DNA from: Mucilaginibacter sp.
GTDB lineage: Bacteria > Bacteroidota > Bacteroidia > Sphingobacteriales > Sphingobacteriaceae
NCBI GenBank assembly: GCA_025934475.1
Contig: JAICXZ010000001.1
Location: 1-23,387, forward strand
Length of the DNA: 23,387 nucleotides
Reading direction: 5' to 3'
Of the stretch, positions 1 to 8,861 are shown one piece after another. Position 1 is the stretch's first letter. Each line of letters starts with the position of its first letter. The translations under genes and the position numbers were made by a program. The notes under the pieces were generated by a model. It saw nothing but the letters and a program-made list of their open reading frames with translations. It was not told where the DNA came from and ran no database searches.

Positions 1-52
1 CACTTAAATAACAAAGGCTACCCAGATCTGGGTAGCCTTTGTTATTTAAGTG
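1..52 (-). terminator. 52-base perfect palindrome, probable original ssrA terminator
   Basis: Bases 1-26 are the exact reverse complement of bases 27-52, with no loop (centre CCCAGA/TCTGGG). The arms contain GGCTACCCAGA and end in A/T-rich runs, as in a bidirectional intrinsic terminator. Read on the minus strand it follows directly on the displaced ssrA 3' end at 49-66 and overlaps its last bases. This is what the end of an uninterrupted ssrA gene would look like. The role is inferred from position; the palindrome itself is seen directly. Confidence 0.75.
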
Positions 53-66
53 GAGCCGGAGGGATT
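49..66. repeat. attachment-site direct repeat, left copy (displaced ssrA 3' end)
   Basis: AGTGGAGCCGGAGGGATT is identical to bases 23194-23211, which form the 3' end of ssrA. The flanking bases differ on both sides apart from scattered matches. This fits the duplicated core left by a tyrosine recombinase that integrates at the 3' end of ssrA. Only the acceptor and part of the T-stem are present here, so it is not a second gene. Confidence 0.85.
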
Positions 67-476
67 TGTATTACCCTTGTACTGCGCTGATATTCAATAT
101 TTTATAATGGCTCAATTTCTTACTCACCGAAACACTCACCACTTTTTTTGTACAGCTTAATTGCAAATCTTGTTAAGATAAAGATAAGCTTTTTATACAA
201 CTATCGCAAGTAATTACATCTATTGAACTGATGGGTTATAGGACTTTATGAAGTGATTCTCATAGTGATGTATATTTAAGTTTCATAAGACAAACCTACT
301 AATGAATTAACAGGTATAAAGTATTGATCATCAGCTGAATTATTTTCAGCATATTCAAGAATAATTTTTCACTCAAATTGACCATCGTAGAGTATGTGGT
401 ATGCCGACTTATCGGTACCAAGTAGGATAACGGAAAGTTAATCAGGTATCGGGACCATAGTCCGATAACCAAAGGA
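67..476. other. gene-poor left end of the element
   Basis: A/T-rich sequence with stops in all frames and no recognisable protein. Apart from the candidate arm sites at 119-155 I see no repeat, RNA gene or clear promoter. It may include remains of genes lost from the element. Confidence 0.4.
119..155. repeat. candidate integrase arm sites, left end
   Basis: CTTACTCACCGAA at 119-131 is identical to 23071-23083 near the right end, and a second partial copy, CACTCACC, follows at 133-140. TTGTACAG at 148-155 occurs inverted at 22993-23000. Short repeats shared by the two ends, inside the att cores, are what arm-type integrase sites look like. The function is inferred. Confidence 0.5.
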
Positions 477-692
477 TTGCTTGCTCAGATCGAAACGGAA
501 AATAATCGATTGATTAGTGGCAGCGGAGACATAAAGCATGGGAGAAAGTTGCTTATTCCCGAAGGAAAATTAACAGGTTTAGTAATCCGGGATACTACGT
601 TGGTAGATTTCTTTATAAAATTTTACATACGTTTCGAGGCTGAATATTACCTATTTGGAGCAGAGAGGAGAACAGGGAAATTATTAGTTTGA
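477..692 (+). CDS. doubtful small ORF, 71 residues, unrecognised
   Basis: The frame is open for 71 codons but begins with TTG and has no clear ribosome site. The translation has no motif, signal or membrane segment I recognise. The surrounding sequence has frequent stops in every frame, so this could be a fragment of a decayed gene or chance. I list it only because it is the longest open stretch in the 800 bases before the AsmA gene. Confidence 0.15.
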   Translation: MLAQIETENNRLISGSGDIKHGRKLLIPEGKLTGLVIRDTTLVDFFIKFYIRFEAEYYLFGAERRTGKLLV

Positions 693-753
693 TATATCAT
701 GAACTCTGTTTTTGACGGGGATTGGTATAAGTTTACGCATTATTGAGAATGTA

Positions 754-781
754 TTTGTGGTTTTGCGGCAATCTATATTTG
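754..781 (+). promoter_or_regulatory. candidate Bacteroidota promoter for the AsmA/AI-2E pair
   Basis: TATATTTG at 774-781 matches the Bacteroidota -7 box TAnnTTTG exactly. TTTG at 754-757 lies 16 bases upstream as a possible -33 box; a second TTTG at 762-765 is too close. Transcription would start about 85 bases before the ATG at 873. It has not been tested, and such short boxes occur by chance. Confidence 0.4.
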
Positions 782-872
782 GTAATACAACCCTTCTAAA
801 CCTCTACTGTTTTGGCGATTAGCTTCTGCGTTAAAACAAAAAAATCGTTTTTGTTATTACCCTTAAAACTAA

Positions 873-3326
873 ATGCCTCATTGGTTAAAAACTACTTTAA
901 AGATCACCGTTGGCTTGGTACTACTTTTAGTGCTACTTATCGCGGGGGCGTCTTTGTACATTACCTTTCGCAAGGATAGATTTTTAAAGCTAGTCAATGC
1001 TGAATTGTATAAAAGTGTGGATGGCACTATCCAGATCGGCGATATGCACCCGCAATTTTTTAAAGGGTTTCCTAATATTTCGCTCGGACTGGAAAATGTA
1101 TTAATTCGCGACAAGCGTTTCGCCCAACATCACCATACCTTACTGGCTGCAAAAAACTTTGACGTATCCGTTAATACCGCTAAATTATTCACCGGTACGA
1201 TTGACGTTAACCATGTCGATATTAGTAACGCAACTATTGACTTATATACCGATAGTAGCGGCTACAGCAATATTTCTGTTTTTAAAACCGGGCCTGGTAA
1301 GAAGGATAAATCAGCCAGCGGCGGTTCGGCCACTCAACTTAAAAACTTCAGTCTGACTAATGTGAATTTCAAGGTGGATGACCAAAAAGCGAAGAAGCTC
1401 TTTGAGTTCGTGGTCAATGATATCCATGGAAAAATGGGCTATCCTGATTCCGGCTGGCATGCAGCCCTTCATTTGGATGTAACCGCCAAAAGCATGGCTT
1501 TTAACACTAAAAATGGCAGTTTCGTCAAAGGTAAAGACCTTGAAGGCGATCTGAATGCTGGCTATAATGCGCGAAATAAGCAAATCAGCGTACAGGCAGA
1601 CAAATTGAATATCGGCGACGACCCTTTCCGGCTAAAGGCCACCTTTGCTGCCGGCAAATTCAATTTTTTTGTGAGTTGCGACCAATTGCTTTGGCGAAAT
1701 GCTTCGTCTTTGCTAGCCAATAATATTACCTTAAAATTAAATCGGTTCAATATGTCTAAACCCATCGCCGTAACTGCTATTATATCTGGCAGTTTTAGCG
1801 GCGGTGACCCCAATTTGTATGTGACCGCTAAAGTAATAGACAACACGATCACTATTCCCGGCAGTACACTGGACAATTGTAGCTTCGATGGCATTTTTAC
1901 CAATGAGTATGTAAAAGGCAAAGGCTTTACCGATGAAAACTCGGTCATTAAACTGATCGGCATGGGTGGCAGCTATCATCATTTACCTTTTCGTATCGAT
2001 ACCGGCAGCATCATTAACCTCACCCAACCAATTGCTACCGGCAATTTCAAATCCAGCTTCCCCATGGTTAGCCTGAATTACCTGCTTGGCGACAAGATCG
2101 CCAAATTCAGTGCGGGCCGGGCCAGCTTGAACCTGAAGTATAAAGCAGATATTGTGGATTACCGGATCAATAAACCAATAGTGACAGGTCGTATCGATGT
2201 CCGGAATGCGGATATCCATTATCTTTCTGCGAACTTATTATTAAAAAACACTTCCCTGTCGCTGATATTTGTTAAAGATGATCTCATCCTAAGTAATATT
2301 CGCCTGCAAACCGGCCGAAGCGTAGTTTTAATGAACGGCCGCGTCAATAATTTTTTAAACCTGTATTATAATGCCCCGGAGAAGATCTTGCTGAACTGGC
2401 ATATTCGCAGCCCGCAAATGTATTTGGGAGAATTTATTGGTTTGCTTAGCAGCGGCAGCAGTCGGCCTACACCAGTAAAAAGCGCTAATAGCGGCGACGT
2501 GATCGACCAGTTAAGCAACGTGCTACAAAAAGGGCAGGCGGCTATGCAATTAAATGTCGCGAATTTGCATTATCATAATTTTTTGGCGACCGATGTACAC
2601 GCCGATTTGCTCACCTCGCCGAATGGAGTGGCGATCAAAAATGTAGGGCTGAAAACTTCTGGGGGGGCTTTGCGACTGAATGGCAGTATCAAAAAGAATG
2701 GCGAGTTAAATCAGCTGGCTATAAACACGACAGTTAGTAATGTAAATATTCACGACTTTTTTTTTTCCTTTGATAATTTTGGCATGACCGATTTTACCTA
2801 TCAGAATTTGACGGGCATACTTTCTGGTAAGACGACTATCACCGCAGCTATAGATCGCAATGCGAACCTGGTACCGCGTACCGTTAGGGGGAACCTGGCT
2901 ATCCATTTAAAAGATGCTGCTCTCATCGACTTTAAACCTTTGCAGGGTATCGGTAAATACGCCTTTCCCTTCCGGGACCTGAAGCATATCCGTATCCCGG
3001 TCCTCGACGCCAGTTTTAAAGTAAATGGCGATCAGATCGAGATCAGCCCGATGCAGATCAGTTCGAGTGTGCTGAACCTGGATATCGCCGGAACTTACGG
3101 ACTAAGCAAAGGAACGAATATTGCTATTGATGTGCCGCTACGCAACCCCAAGGGAGATAGCACTATCACCGATCACGAGCAACTACAAAAAAAACGTTTT
3201 AAAGGTATCGTGCTGCATTTGCTGGCCAAAACAGATGAAACCGGAAAAGTCAAGATCGGGTTAAATAAGGACCGGAAAAAAAACGAGACGGATAACAAAA
3301 CAGACGATAAAAAAAAGAACAATTGA
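873..3326 (+). CDS. AsmA family protein
   Basis: An 817-residue protein with one N-terminal membrane segment (about residues 10-31, preceded by Lys/Arg) and a very long, repetitive, beta-rich region facing the periplasm. The AsmA-like C-terminal domain appears to lie around residues 550-770. The extreme C-terminus is a Lys/Asp/Asn-rich tail. AsmA-type proteins are anchored in the inner membrane and are thought to bridge the periplasm and influence phospholipid movement to, or assembly of, the outer membrane; that role is known for the family, not shown here. The gene is followed after one base by an AI-2E family gene, so the two are almost surely co-transcribed. The ATG at 873 directly precedes the hydrophobic segment and is a convincing start. 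The full length suggests it is intact. Confidence 0.88.
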   Translation: MPHWLKTTLKITVGLVLLLVLLIAGASLYITFRKDRFLKLVNAELYKSVDGTIQIGDMHPQFFKGFPNISLGLENVLIRDKRFAQHHHTLLAAKNFDVSVNTAKLFTGTIDVNHVDISNATIDLYTDSSGYSNISVFKTGPGKKDKSASGGSATQLKNFSLTNVNFKVDDQKAKKLFEFVVNDIHGKMGYPDSGWHAALHLDVTAKSMAFNTKNGSFVKGKDLEGDLNAGYNARNKQISVQADKLNIGDDPFRLKATFAAGKFNFFVSCDQLLWRNASSLLANNITLKLNRFNMSKPIAVTAIISGSFSGGDPNLYVTAKVIDNTITIPGSTLDNCSFDGIFTNEYVKGKGFTDENSVIKLIGMGGSYHHLPFRIDTGSIINLTQPIATGNFKSSFPMVSLNYLLGDKIAKFSAGRASLNLKYKADIVDYRINKPIVTGRIDVRNADIHYLSANLLLKNTSLSLIFVKDDLILSNIRLQTGRSVVLMNGRVNNFLNLYYNAPEKILLNWHIRSPQMYLGEFIGLLSSGSSRPTPVKSANSGDVIDQLSNVLQKGQAAMQLNVANLHYHNFLATDVHADLLTSPNGVAIKNVGLKTSGGALRLNGSIKKNGELNQLAINTTVSNVNIHDFFFSFDNFGMTDFTYQNLTGILSGKTTITAAIDRNANLVPRTVRGNLAIHLKDAALIDFKPLQGIGKYAFPFRDLKHIRIPVLDASFKVNGDQIEISPMQISSSVLNLDIAGTYGLSKGTNIAIDVPLRNPKGDSTITDHEQLQKKRFKGIVLHLLAKTDETGKVKIGLNKDRKKNETDNKTDDKKKNN

Positions 3327-3327
3327 T

Positions 3328-4455
3328 ATGGACCTGAAAACTTTTACCGGCCTGCCTTTTTACATCAAATTAGCCTGCGTGCTTTTTAGTCTTTTCGCTA
3401 TCGGCTATCTCGTCATCCTTGGCAAAGAAATTTTGTCCCCACTAATTTTCTCCTGTTTATTTTCTATCCTGCTATTACCCGTGGCAAAATTCTTTGAATT
3501 TAAACTTCGGTTACCCCGTAGTGTTGCTTCGATGCTTTCGGTGCTGTTGCTGCTTACTTTCATTAGCGGATTAATTTACGTGATCGCCTCTCAAATAGCT
3601 GAACTATTGAAAGACTGGCCGGAATTCCAGGCGCAGATCACCCACTCCCTGTGGGAGTTCAGGGGATGGGTCCAGGAACATTTGCATATCAGCCGCGGTA
3701 AACAGCTGCAGGTGGTCAATACCGCGACCAACAAAGTCCTGTCGCCCGACACCGCTGCTGTTGGAGCTACGGTGTTGTCCCTGTCTGCTATCCTGCTATT
3801 TCTGGTGTTTACTTTTATTTATTCTTTTTTCTTTTTATTATATCGCCGCCTCATTATGTCATTTCTGGAGTCGGTATTCCTGGAAGAAAATAAAGCCACC
3901 GTCCATGAGATCATTGACCAGGTGCAATATATCATCCGTAAATACATTATTGGTTTACTGATCGAAATGGCTATCGTGGCAACCGTCGTCAGTGGTGCAT
4001 TTTCTGTTTTGGGACTGAGATATGCGATATTATTGGGCCTGATCACCGGATTGTTCAACGTAATTCCCTACATCGGGATTTTAACGGCCCTGGCGATCAG
4101 CGCCGTTGTTACGCTGGGCAGCTCGCCGGATAGCACAAAAGTTATTTGGGTTATCGGCATCATGGCAGTTACTCATTTGGTGGACAGTAATGTTTTGTTA
4201 CCGCTGGTGGTGGGCTCCAAGGTACGTATCAATGCGCTAATAACGGTGTTAGGTGTCGTGATTGGCGAGATGATCTGGGGTATTCCGGGCATGTTTCTGT
4301 CCATTCCAGTTACCGCCGTTTTAAAAATCATATTTGACCGGGTAGAGAGCCTGAAACCTTGGGGCATTATCATGGGTGATGAAGAAAAGAAGCAAAATAA
4401 GTTGGCCACCCGATTGATGATCAAGAAAAAGAAGATTATTATCAAAGCCGGTTAA
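3328..4455 (+). CDS. AI-2E family transporter (PerM/YdiK-like membrane protein)
   Basis: A 375-residue polytopic membrane protein with about seven to eight hydrophobic segments. The family signatures are clear in the second half: GLFNVIPYIGILTA near residue 240, then a D-x-N-V-L-L-P segment, and WGIPGMFLSIPV near 315. The N-terminal third has the usual helical pair followed by a soluble amphipathic stretch. Members export small molecules or ions; the name comes from the autoinducer-2 exporter TqsA, but most homologues have no proven substrate. It ends in a Lys-rich cytoplasmic tail. It begins one base after the AsmA stop codon, so translational coupling is likely, and the pair may act together on the envelope. 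No damage is visible. Confidence 0.88.
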   Translation: MDLKTFTGLPFYIKLACVLFSLFAIGYLVILGKEILSPLIFSCLFSILLLPVAKFFEFKLRLPRSVASMLSVLLLLTFISGLIYVIASQIAELLKDWPEFQAQITHSLWEFRGWVQEHLHISRGKQLQVVNTATNKVLSPDTAAVGATVLSLSAILLFLVFTFIYSFFFLLYRRLIMSFLESVFLEENKATVHEIIDQVQYIIRKYIIGLLIEMAIVATVVSGAFSVLGLRYAILLGLITGLFNVIPYIGILTALAISAVVTLGSSPDSTKVIWVIGIMAVTHLVDSNVLLPLVVGSKVRINALITVLGVVIGEMIWGIPGMFLSIPVTAVLKIIFDRVESLKPWGIIMGDEEKKQNKLATRLMIKKKKIIIKAG

Positions 4456-4622
4456 TTTTGATTCTGATTAATCATGTTTTTTGAAGTAGTAACAGCAGTG
4501 TGAGAGGGAGATGGCTAAAACATCTGAAACAAAATCATCTTCAGGGCTTTGGTATATGAGCAATCGTCCCTTCACTAGTTTCTTTTAGTTACGGAGTAAA
4601 AGGAATATACTAGTATGATCCT

Positions 4623-4897
4623 ATGGAAACCATTGAAACTCTGAAAAAAGAAATCTTATCTTTAAAAAAGAAAATCTAAATTTAAAACGTTCGCAAAGTT
4701 TAGATATATCAAAAATGCGGAACAGGAAAAATACTAAGTATCACAAATTCGCTTCCGAACTGTATTTGAATCTTCGCCGCTGGGCAATAAAATTATCGCT
4801 CCCGACTTAAGAATTTGGAAGTCAATCCCGTCCAGTTAGATCTTTTAGGTTATGACCATAAGTAGAACTTTATCGGAACAAGGGTACTGATTATTCA
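4623..4897 (+). pseudogene. relic of a PAS histidine kinase, N-terminal part
   Basis: From the ATG at 4623 the frame reads METIETLKKEILSLK and then shifts. In the next frame it continues KENLNLKRSQSL, a Lys/Glu coiled coil. After another shift it reads FRTVFESSPLGNKIIAPDL, then VNPVQLDLLGYDHK, a stop, and NFIGTRVL. This follows, step by step, residues 20-95 of the intact kinase at 7674-8861 (coiled coil, then FSTIFEYSRLGNKVITADL, VNPAMVALLGY, IIGTQIL). At least three frame breaks or stops make it dead. The match is roughly half identical, so it is not a recent copy of that kinase. The C-terminal half is missing here; a matching half lies on the other strand at 7137-7567. Confidence 0.75.
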
Positions 4898-4932
4898 CTT
4901 ACGCGCTACTAAAAACAATATTATAAGGCGCT

Positions 4933-4965
4933 AAAAGACTACAACAAAGCATTTGCAGTCTTTTT
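4933..4965 (+). terminator. weak terminator-like hairpin after the kinase relic
   Basis: AAAAGACT (4933-4940) pairs with AGTCTTTT (4957-4964) around a 16-base loop that can pair only partly, and a T-run follows. The stem is A/U-rich. It could be a leftover terminator, with low certainty. Confidence 0.3.
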
Positions 4966-5356
4966 ATTGGTATCAAAACACCATAATATAAGATCAGCGG
5001 GATATCGGCAGGCAAATATATCAATCACCTGAAAAATTGTCAACCATTGCCTTGCTAATGGATAACTAAAGCAAAATTCTTTTATCAATTACAAGTCAAG
5101 TACAAAGCCAAAGGGGCACTAAGCTGCATATCTTATCAGATCACATAACCATTTCCCGATTGATAGTGCGAACCTAGAATGCCCCTATTACATATAATAT
5201 TTAGGTTGGTCATCTTATTAGGTTAGATTTCTTTGACACTTATTTATGAAGTATAAGCTAATATTGTTTTAGATAATATATCCTATTTTTTCACCTTCCA
5301 GTAGTTACGAAGAGTAATTCAACTTAGGAACACGCCATCGTGTACTGCCATCGGAT

Positions 5357-7027
5357 TTAGGTGTCAGCCAGCAGATCAAAAAATTCATCATCTTCATTTT
5401 TACCGCCGAAGCCTTTTCCTATATGCTCGTGCGTGTCTAAAAACTCTATTTTTCTAATCCACTTTACCATTTTATAACCTAACTGGTTTTCTATCCGCAC
5501 ACGGAGCGGAGCTCCATATTTTTCCGGTAGCGCCTGATAATTCATTTCCCAGGCCAAGATCGACTCCGGTTTCAGGCAATTATCTAAAGTGTGGGTGTCG
5601 TAATACGTACCGCCGTAAAGCCCCTCGCCAAATGAGTAAAATACTACAGTAGTAACTGATTTATGCGGCTTAACGAGTTCTATGAGCGACCTGATAGACA
5701 AGCCGCCCCACTCAGCGATACCCGACCACCCTTGTATGCAATGATGCATGGTAATATTTTGTTCCAAACCTAATTCTTTAAGTTCGTCGAGTGATAACTC
5801 AACAGGCTTTTCAACCCGACCACCAACAGAAAGCTTGAAATCTAAGAATTTATTCGCTGCTAATTTTCGCCACTCTTCAGATACCGGCATTTTGCCGTTT
5901 ACCCAAAAATAAGGTGATATGTCCTTTTCCTTATAGTAGAGCTTAGGTTTGAATTTATTAATGGTGTTTAGCCACAATGTACCGTTGATAGCAGCTTCTG
6001 TATACTGTAAAGATCGCGGGCGTTGCCAGGAGATCCAATGTGCCAGAAACCCAAAGGCGATGGTAAATAAAATAATACCTAAGCCGATATATAAACCGGT
6101 ATGGCTAACCGGGTTATCTGTATTTACCGTAATATGGTTCATGTTCCGGGTTAGCCCTGTTGCAACCACCATCGCCACATGAATGACAATGAATGCCAGG
6201 TAAGCCAGCATAACTAAAAAGTGGACCGAACGTGCACCTTGCCGGTTACCAAACAGTTTAGGCAGCCAATGAAAACGGTTTTCAATAGCGGGTGACATGG
6301 ACATGCCGCTTATCATGGCAATAGGTGCCAAAAGGAAAACAACCGCGAAATAGGAAATTTGCTGTAAGGCGTTAAAATGATAAAAGCCGTTAGGTTCAAC
6401 CGGCATGTGGAACGTGGCATAATGTACAAATACATTCCAGGAGTCAGGTAGGATTTGCCATGACACCGGAACCAGGCGTTTCCATTGGTTTGTGAAAAAT
6501 AACAGGAGTATAAAAACTACCCCATTAAGCAGGAAAAACGGAACAGTTATAAAATGCCATGCACGGGCGATGCCTACAGAATGACGATACCCCGGCAATC
6601 CAACAATGGGATTTAAATAACGGCCATCTTCTTTTGCCGTATAAACACGGTCATCAGGAACCTTTACAGGTGTAAATCTAAGCCACTCCGAGTTCGGCGA
6701 ACATCCCCGGTTCCAGTACAGGCGAGGGTGATCTGCTAAGATGGAAAGCCCGCTTCTGATAATCATTATTAGAAAAAAGAAGTTCACCCAGTGGCTTAAG
6801 CTTAACCACAAAGGAAATCCTTTTGGATCTGAAGGAGATAAAGTGGGAAGGTTTGCAGAAGGGTCCATCGGCAAGCCTAAAGCAATAAACTGGCACCACG
6901 CAGCGCCAACAGTTAATAATAATAAAATTACAACAATAACAAGCGCAAGGGGCTTAATGCCCATAAACCATCTTCTGTCATCGGGGAAACGTATTTCCCG
7001 TTCTGCTTCGTTAAAATTGGTAAACAT
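5357..7027 (-). CDS. membrane cytochrome b fused to a sulfite-oxidase-fold molybdopterin domain
   Basis: A 556-residue fusion protein. Residues 1-345 hold six hydrophobic segments (about 26-50, 73-97, 158-179, 219-243, 267-291, 310-334). Several histidines lie in or next to these helices (H79, H158, H269, H283, H330), as in di-haem cytochrome b subunits. Residues 370-550 form a molybdopterin oxidoreductase domain of the sulfite oxidase/MsrP type; Cys430 in HHCIQGWSGIAEWGG sits where the molybdenum-ligating cysteine belongs. In bacteria such domains usually reduce or oxidise small sulfur or oxide compounds and exchange electrons with a haem membrane partner (MsrP with MsrQ); here both are in one chain. 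The substrate is unknown. There is no Tat signal. Charges place the C-terminal domain inside the cell (see findings). The gene stands alone between two kinase relics. Confidence 0.82.
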   Translation of the reverse strand: MFTNFNEAEREIRFPDDRRWFMGIKPLALVIVVILLLLTVGAAWCQFIALGLPMDPSANLPTLSPSDPKGFPLWLSLSHWVNFFFLIMIIRSGLSILADHPRLYWNRGCSPNSEWLRFTPVKVPDDRVYTAKEDGRYLNPIVGLPGYRHSVGIARAWHFITVPFFLLNGVVFILLLFFTNQWKRLVPVSWQILPDSWNVFVHYATFHMPVEPNGFYHFNALQQISYFAVVFLLAPIAMISGMSMSPAIENRFHWLPKLFGNRQGARSVHFLVMLAYLAFIVIHVAMVVATGLTRNMNHITVNTDNPVSHTGLYIGLGIILFTIAFGFLAHWISWQRPRSLQYTEAAINGTLWLNTINKFKPKLYYKEKDISPYFWVNGKMPVSEEWRKLAANKFLDFKLSVGGRVEKPVELSLDELKELGLEQNITMHHCIQGWSGIAEWGGLSIRSLIELVKPHKSVTTVVFYSFGEGLYGGTYYDTHTLDNCLKPESILAWEMNYQALPEKYGAPLRVRIENQLGYKMVKWIRKIEFLDTHEHIGKGFGGKNEDDEFFDLLADT

Positions 7028-7136
7028 TATTGTGAAGAATTGACCAAATGGCTTAATTGCCCGATTGATAGCTTTAAGTTAAGCTATACTCGGTTAAATA
7101 ACCCATGCATCTTTTAATTGTTTCAGCAGGTTAACT

Positions 7137-7567
7137 TCAGGCGTTAGGTAATGTAAACCAGAAATCAGAGCCTTTGCCTGGTTCACTATCGACACCGATG
7201 TCATCCGCATGTCTTGATGATCTCAGAAAATATGTATAACCATTTCTGTTGCCTCCTGTCCAAACTTAACTGCATTTATGGACAAGGTTCACCAGCACCT
7301 GCTCTATAGTGTGTCTGTCGCCAGTTACCGTTAATGCCAGATCGCCTGTATAATGTAAATAGATGCATTCGATATAGTTTGATGGTTGAGGCTGCTGTCT
7401 ATTAATCTTTACTGGCAACTCGCCTTGATGAGCTCCAATTGTTCCAGATCCAGCTTTGTTGTTTGTAAAAATTTTCCACCAGATTGGTCAGCTTTCCAAT
7501 TCGTTCTCTTCCTTTTAAAGCGGCAATTCCTTCCGTAGCGACTCTAAAGTCTTCATAGGATTGACGG
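7137..7567 (-). pseudogene. relic of a histidine kinase, C-terminal part
   Basis: On the minus strand broken frames spell pieces of a kinase. Near 7480-7550 they give GIAALKGRERIGKLTNLVENF, like the second dimerisation helix. Near 7290-7370 they give HYTGDLALTVTGDRHTIEQVLVNLVHKC, like the N-box region of the ATPase domain. The last piece, DIGVDSEPGKGSDFWFTLP, ends in a stop at 7137-7139 and matches the C-terminus of the intact kinase just upstream (EIGVDSELGKGSTFWFTLP). The phospho-accepting His box and the glycine boxes between these parts are missing, and several frameshifts are needed. It could be the other half of the relic at 4623-4897, separated by inversion, or an independent decayed copy. 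Confidence 0.75.
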
Positions 7568-7673
7568 ATATTTATTTATACAATCCTGCCGAAGTGGAAG
7601 ATATGCTTATCCATGTAAGTCCGGAATCTACATTTTTTCAGTTTCATCGTCTTTTCTGTTTTTAATTAAAAAA

Positions 7674-8861
7674 TTAAAAACTATCGCTCTGTACGGGCAA
7701 GGTGAACCAGAAAGTAGAACCCTTTCCCAGCTCACTGTCTACACCAATTTCACCTCCATGGGCTTTAATGATTTGTGCTGATATATATAACCCAAGGCCC
7801 AGCCCGGGAGTTTGAGTGTTGCCTTTGTTAATCTGGTAATACCGGTCAAACAGATGTGGGATGTCTTCGGGGGGAATGCCCGCACCTTTATCGCTAACTG
7901 ATATCTTAATATGGTCTTTTAACTGTTCCACACGAATTGCTATCTCTTCTGATGCGGGGGCATACTTAAGCGCATTGTTGACAAAGTTGACAATGACCTG
8001 GTCGATCTTATGCCTGTCTGCATATACTTCGATGGCAAGATCGCCACTGTGTGTCACGTAATGTCTTCGGTCTAACTGCACATGATTACAACATCCGTCT
8101 ATTACGTCAGATAACGGGAAGCAGCGTTTATTGATTGATAGCTTCCCCTGTTCATATTTTGCGGTGTTTAAATAATCCTCAACTAAATGGGTAAGCTTTA
8201 AGGTATAAAGCTGTGCGTCGGCGGCCAGTTTGGCTATCTTTTCCGGAATGGCAGATTCGTTTTTGATCATCCGATTCATCAGTTGCAAAGATGCTTTTAA
8301 GCTGGTAATCGGTGTTTTTAGTTCATGTGTTGCTATCCCTATAAATTCGTCCTTTTGTAGGCGAAGATCATGCTTTTCTGTAATGTCCTCAATAATAGTG
8401 TACCCTAAAGTTTCGCCCTGATCAGGAAATAGTATAGAGGTTACCTGGCACCAAATCAGAGAGCCATCTTTCCTTATCAGCACAGTTTCCAAACTAAAGG
8501 ATGGGGTTGCTTCTTTCCAAAGTTGTTTCTGAAGCATTTGCCAATGCTTATGATTTTCTTTTGGGGAATAGTCCAGAATCTGGGTTCCAATAATTTCCTC
8601 CTTACTGCTATAACCCAAAAGCGCTACCATGGCCGGATTAACCTGCACAATTTTGAGATCCGCGGTAATAACTTTGTTGCCAAGCCTTGAATATTCAAAT
8701 ATGGTACTAAACCTGGTTTGACTATTCTGGAATTCGGTTTTGTCTACCTGTGAATTATTAGATTGTAATTGCTGATTTTCATTTTTCAACCGCTCATTTT
8801 CATTTTTGAGTGCAATTATGGTTTCCTCGTGGTTTTCCTGATGCGTTTTTTGCGGTGCCAT
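7674..8861 (-). CDS. PAS domain sensor histidine kinase
   Basis: A 395-residue kinase without membrane segments, so probably cytoplasmic. Residues 1-45 are a Glu/Asn/Lys-rich coiled coil; 48-165 a PAS domain with the following PAC motif (RKDGSLIWCQVTSILF); 170-240 the HisKA dimerisation domain with H179 in IATHELKTP as the phosphorylation site; 275-392 the HATPase with N-box NFVNNALKYA, G1 DKGAGIPP and G2 GLGLGLYIS. All catalytic motifs are present. No response regulator adjoins it; the nearest is the single-domain regulator at 16013, far away. It resembles the last part of the CheB-CheR kinase at 12362 and both flanking relics, so the element has gathered several kinases of one type. The start at 8861 precedes the coiled coil directly. 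Confidence 0.9.
   Translation of the reverse strand: MAPQKTHQENHEETIIALKNENERLKNENQQLQSNNSQVDKTEFQNSQTRFSTIFEYSRLGNKVITADLKIVQVNPAMVALLGYSSKEEIIGTQILDYSPKENHKHWQMLQKQLWKEATPSFSLETVLIRKDGSLIWCQVTSILFPDQGETLGYTIIEDITEKHDLRLQKDEFIGIATHELKTPITSLKASLQLMNRMIKNESAIPEKIAKLAADAQLYTLKLTHLVEDYLNTAKYEQGKLSINKRCFPLSDVIDGCCNHVQLDRRHYVTHSGDLAIEVYADRHKIDQVIVNFVNNALKYAPASEEIAIRVEQLKDHIKISVSDKGAGIPPEDIPHLFDRYYQINKGNTQTPGLGLGLYISAQIIKAHGGEIGVDSELGKGSTFWFTLPVQSDSF

Larger units (their letters stand above)
4456..5356. other. long region with kinase relic, otherwise no gene
   Basis: Besides the relic at 4623-4897 there is a weak terminator-like inverted repeat, AAAAGACT (4933-4940) with AGTCTTTT (4957-4964) and a T-run, and an AGGGGCA/TGCCCCT pair about 60 bases apart around 5112-5190. 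All frames are broken. I recognise no other gene remains. Confidence 0.45.

Noticed and set aside
477..692. 71-codon frame as a real gene
   Set aside because: TTG start, no ribosome site, no recognisable motif, surrounded by broken frames. Kept only as a low-confidence entry.
873..3326. Several minus-strand open frames inside the AsmA gene as separate genes
   Set aside because: They lie wholly within the AsmA frame, have no ribosome sites or motifs, and their translations look like shadows of coding sequence.
7531..7665. Plus-strand open stretch reading IGLTDIYLYNPAEVEDMLIH up to a stop at 7663
   Set aside because: It has no start codon in a sensible place and no family match I can name, and it lies against the minus-strand kinase relic. 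Probably chance or a scrap too small to assign.
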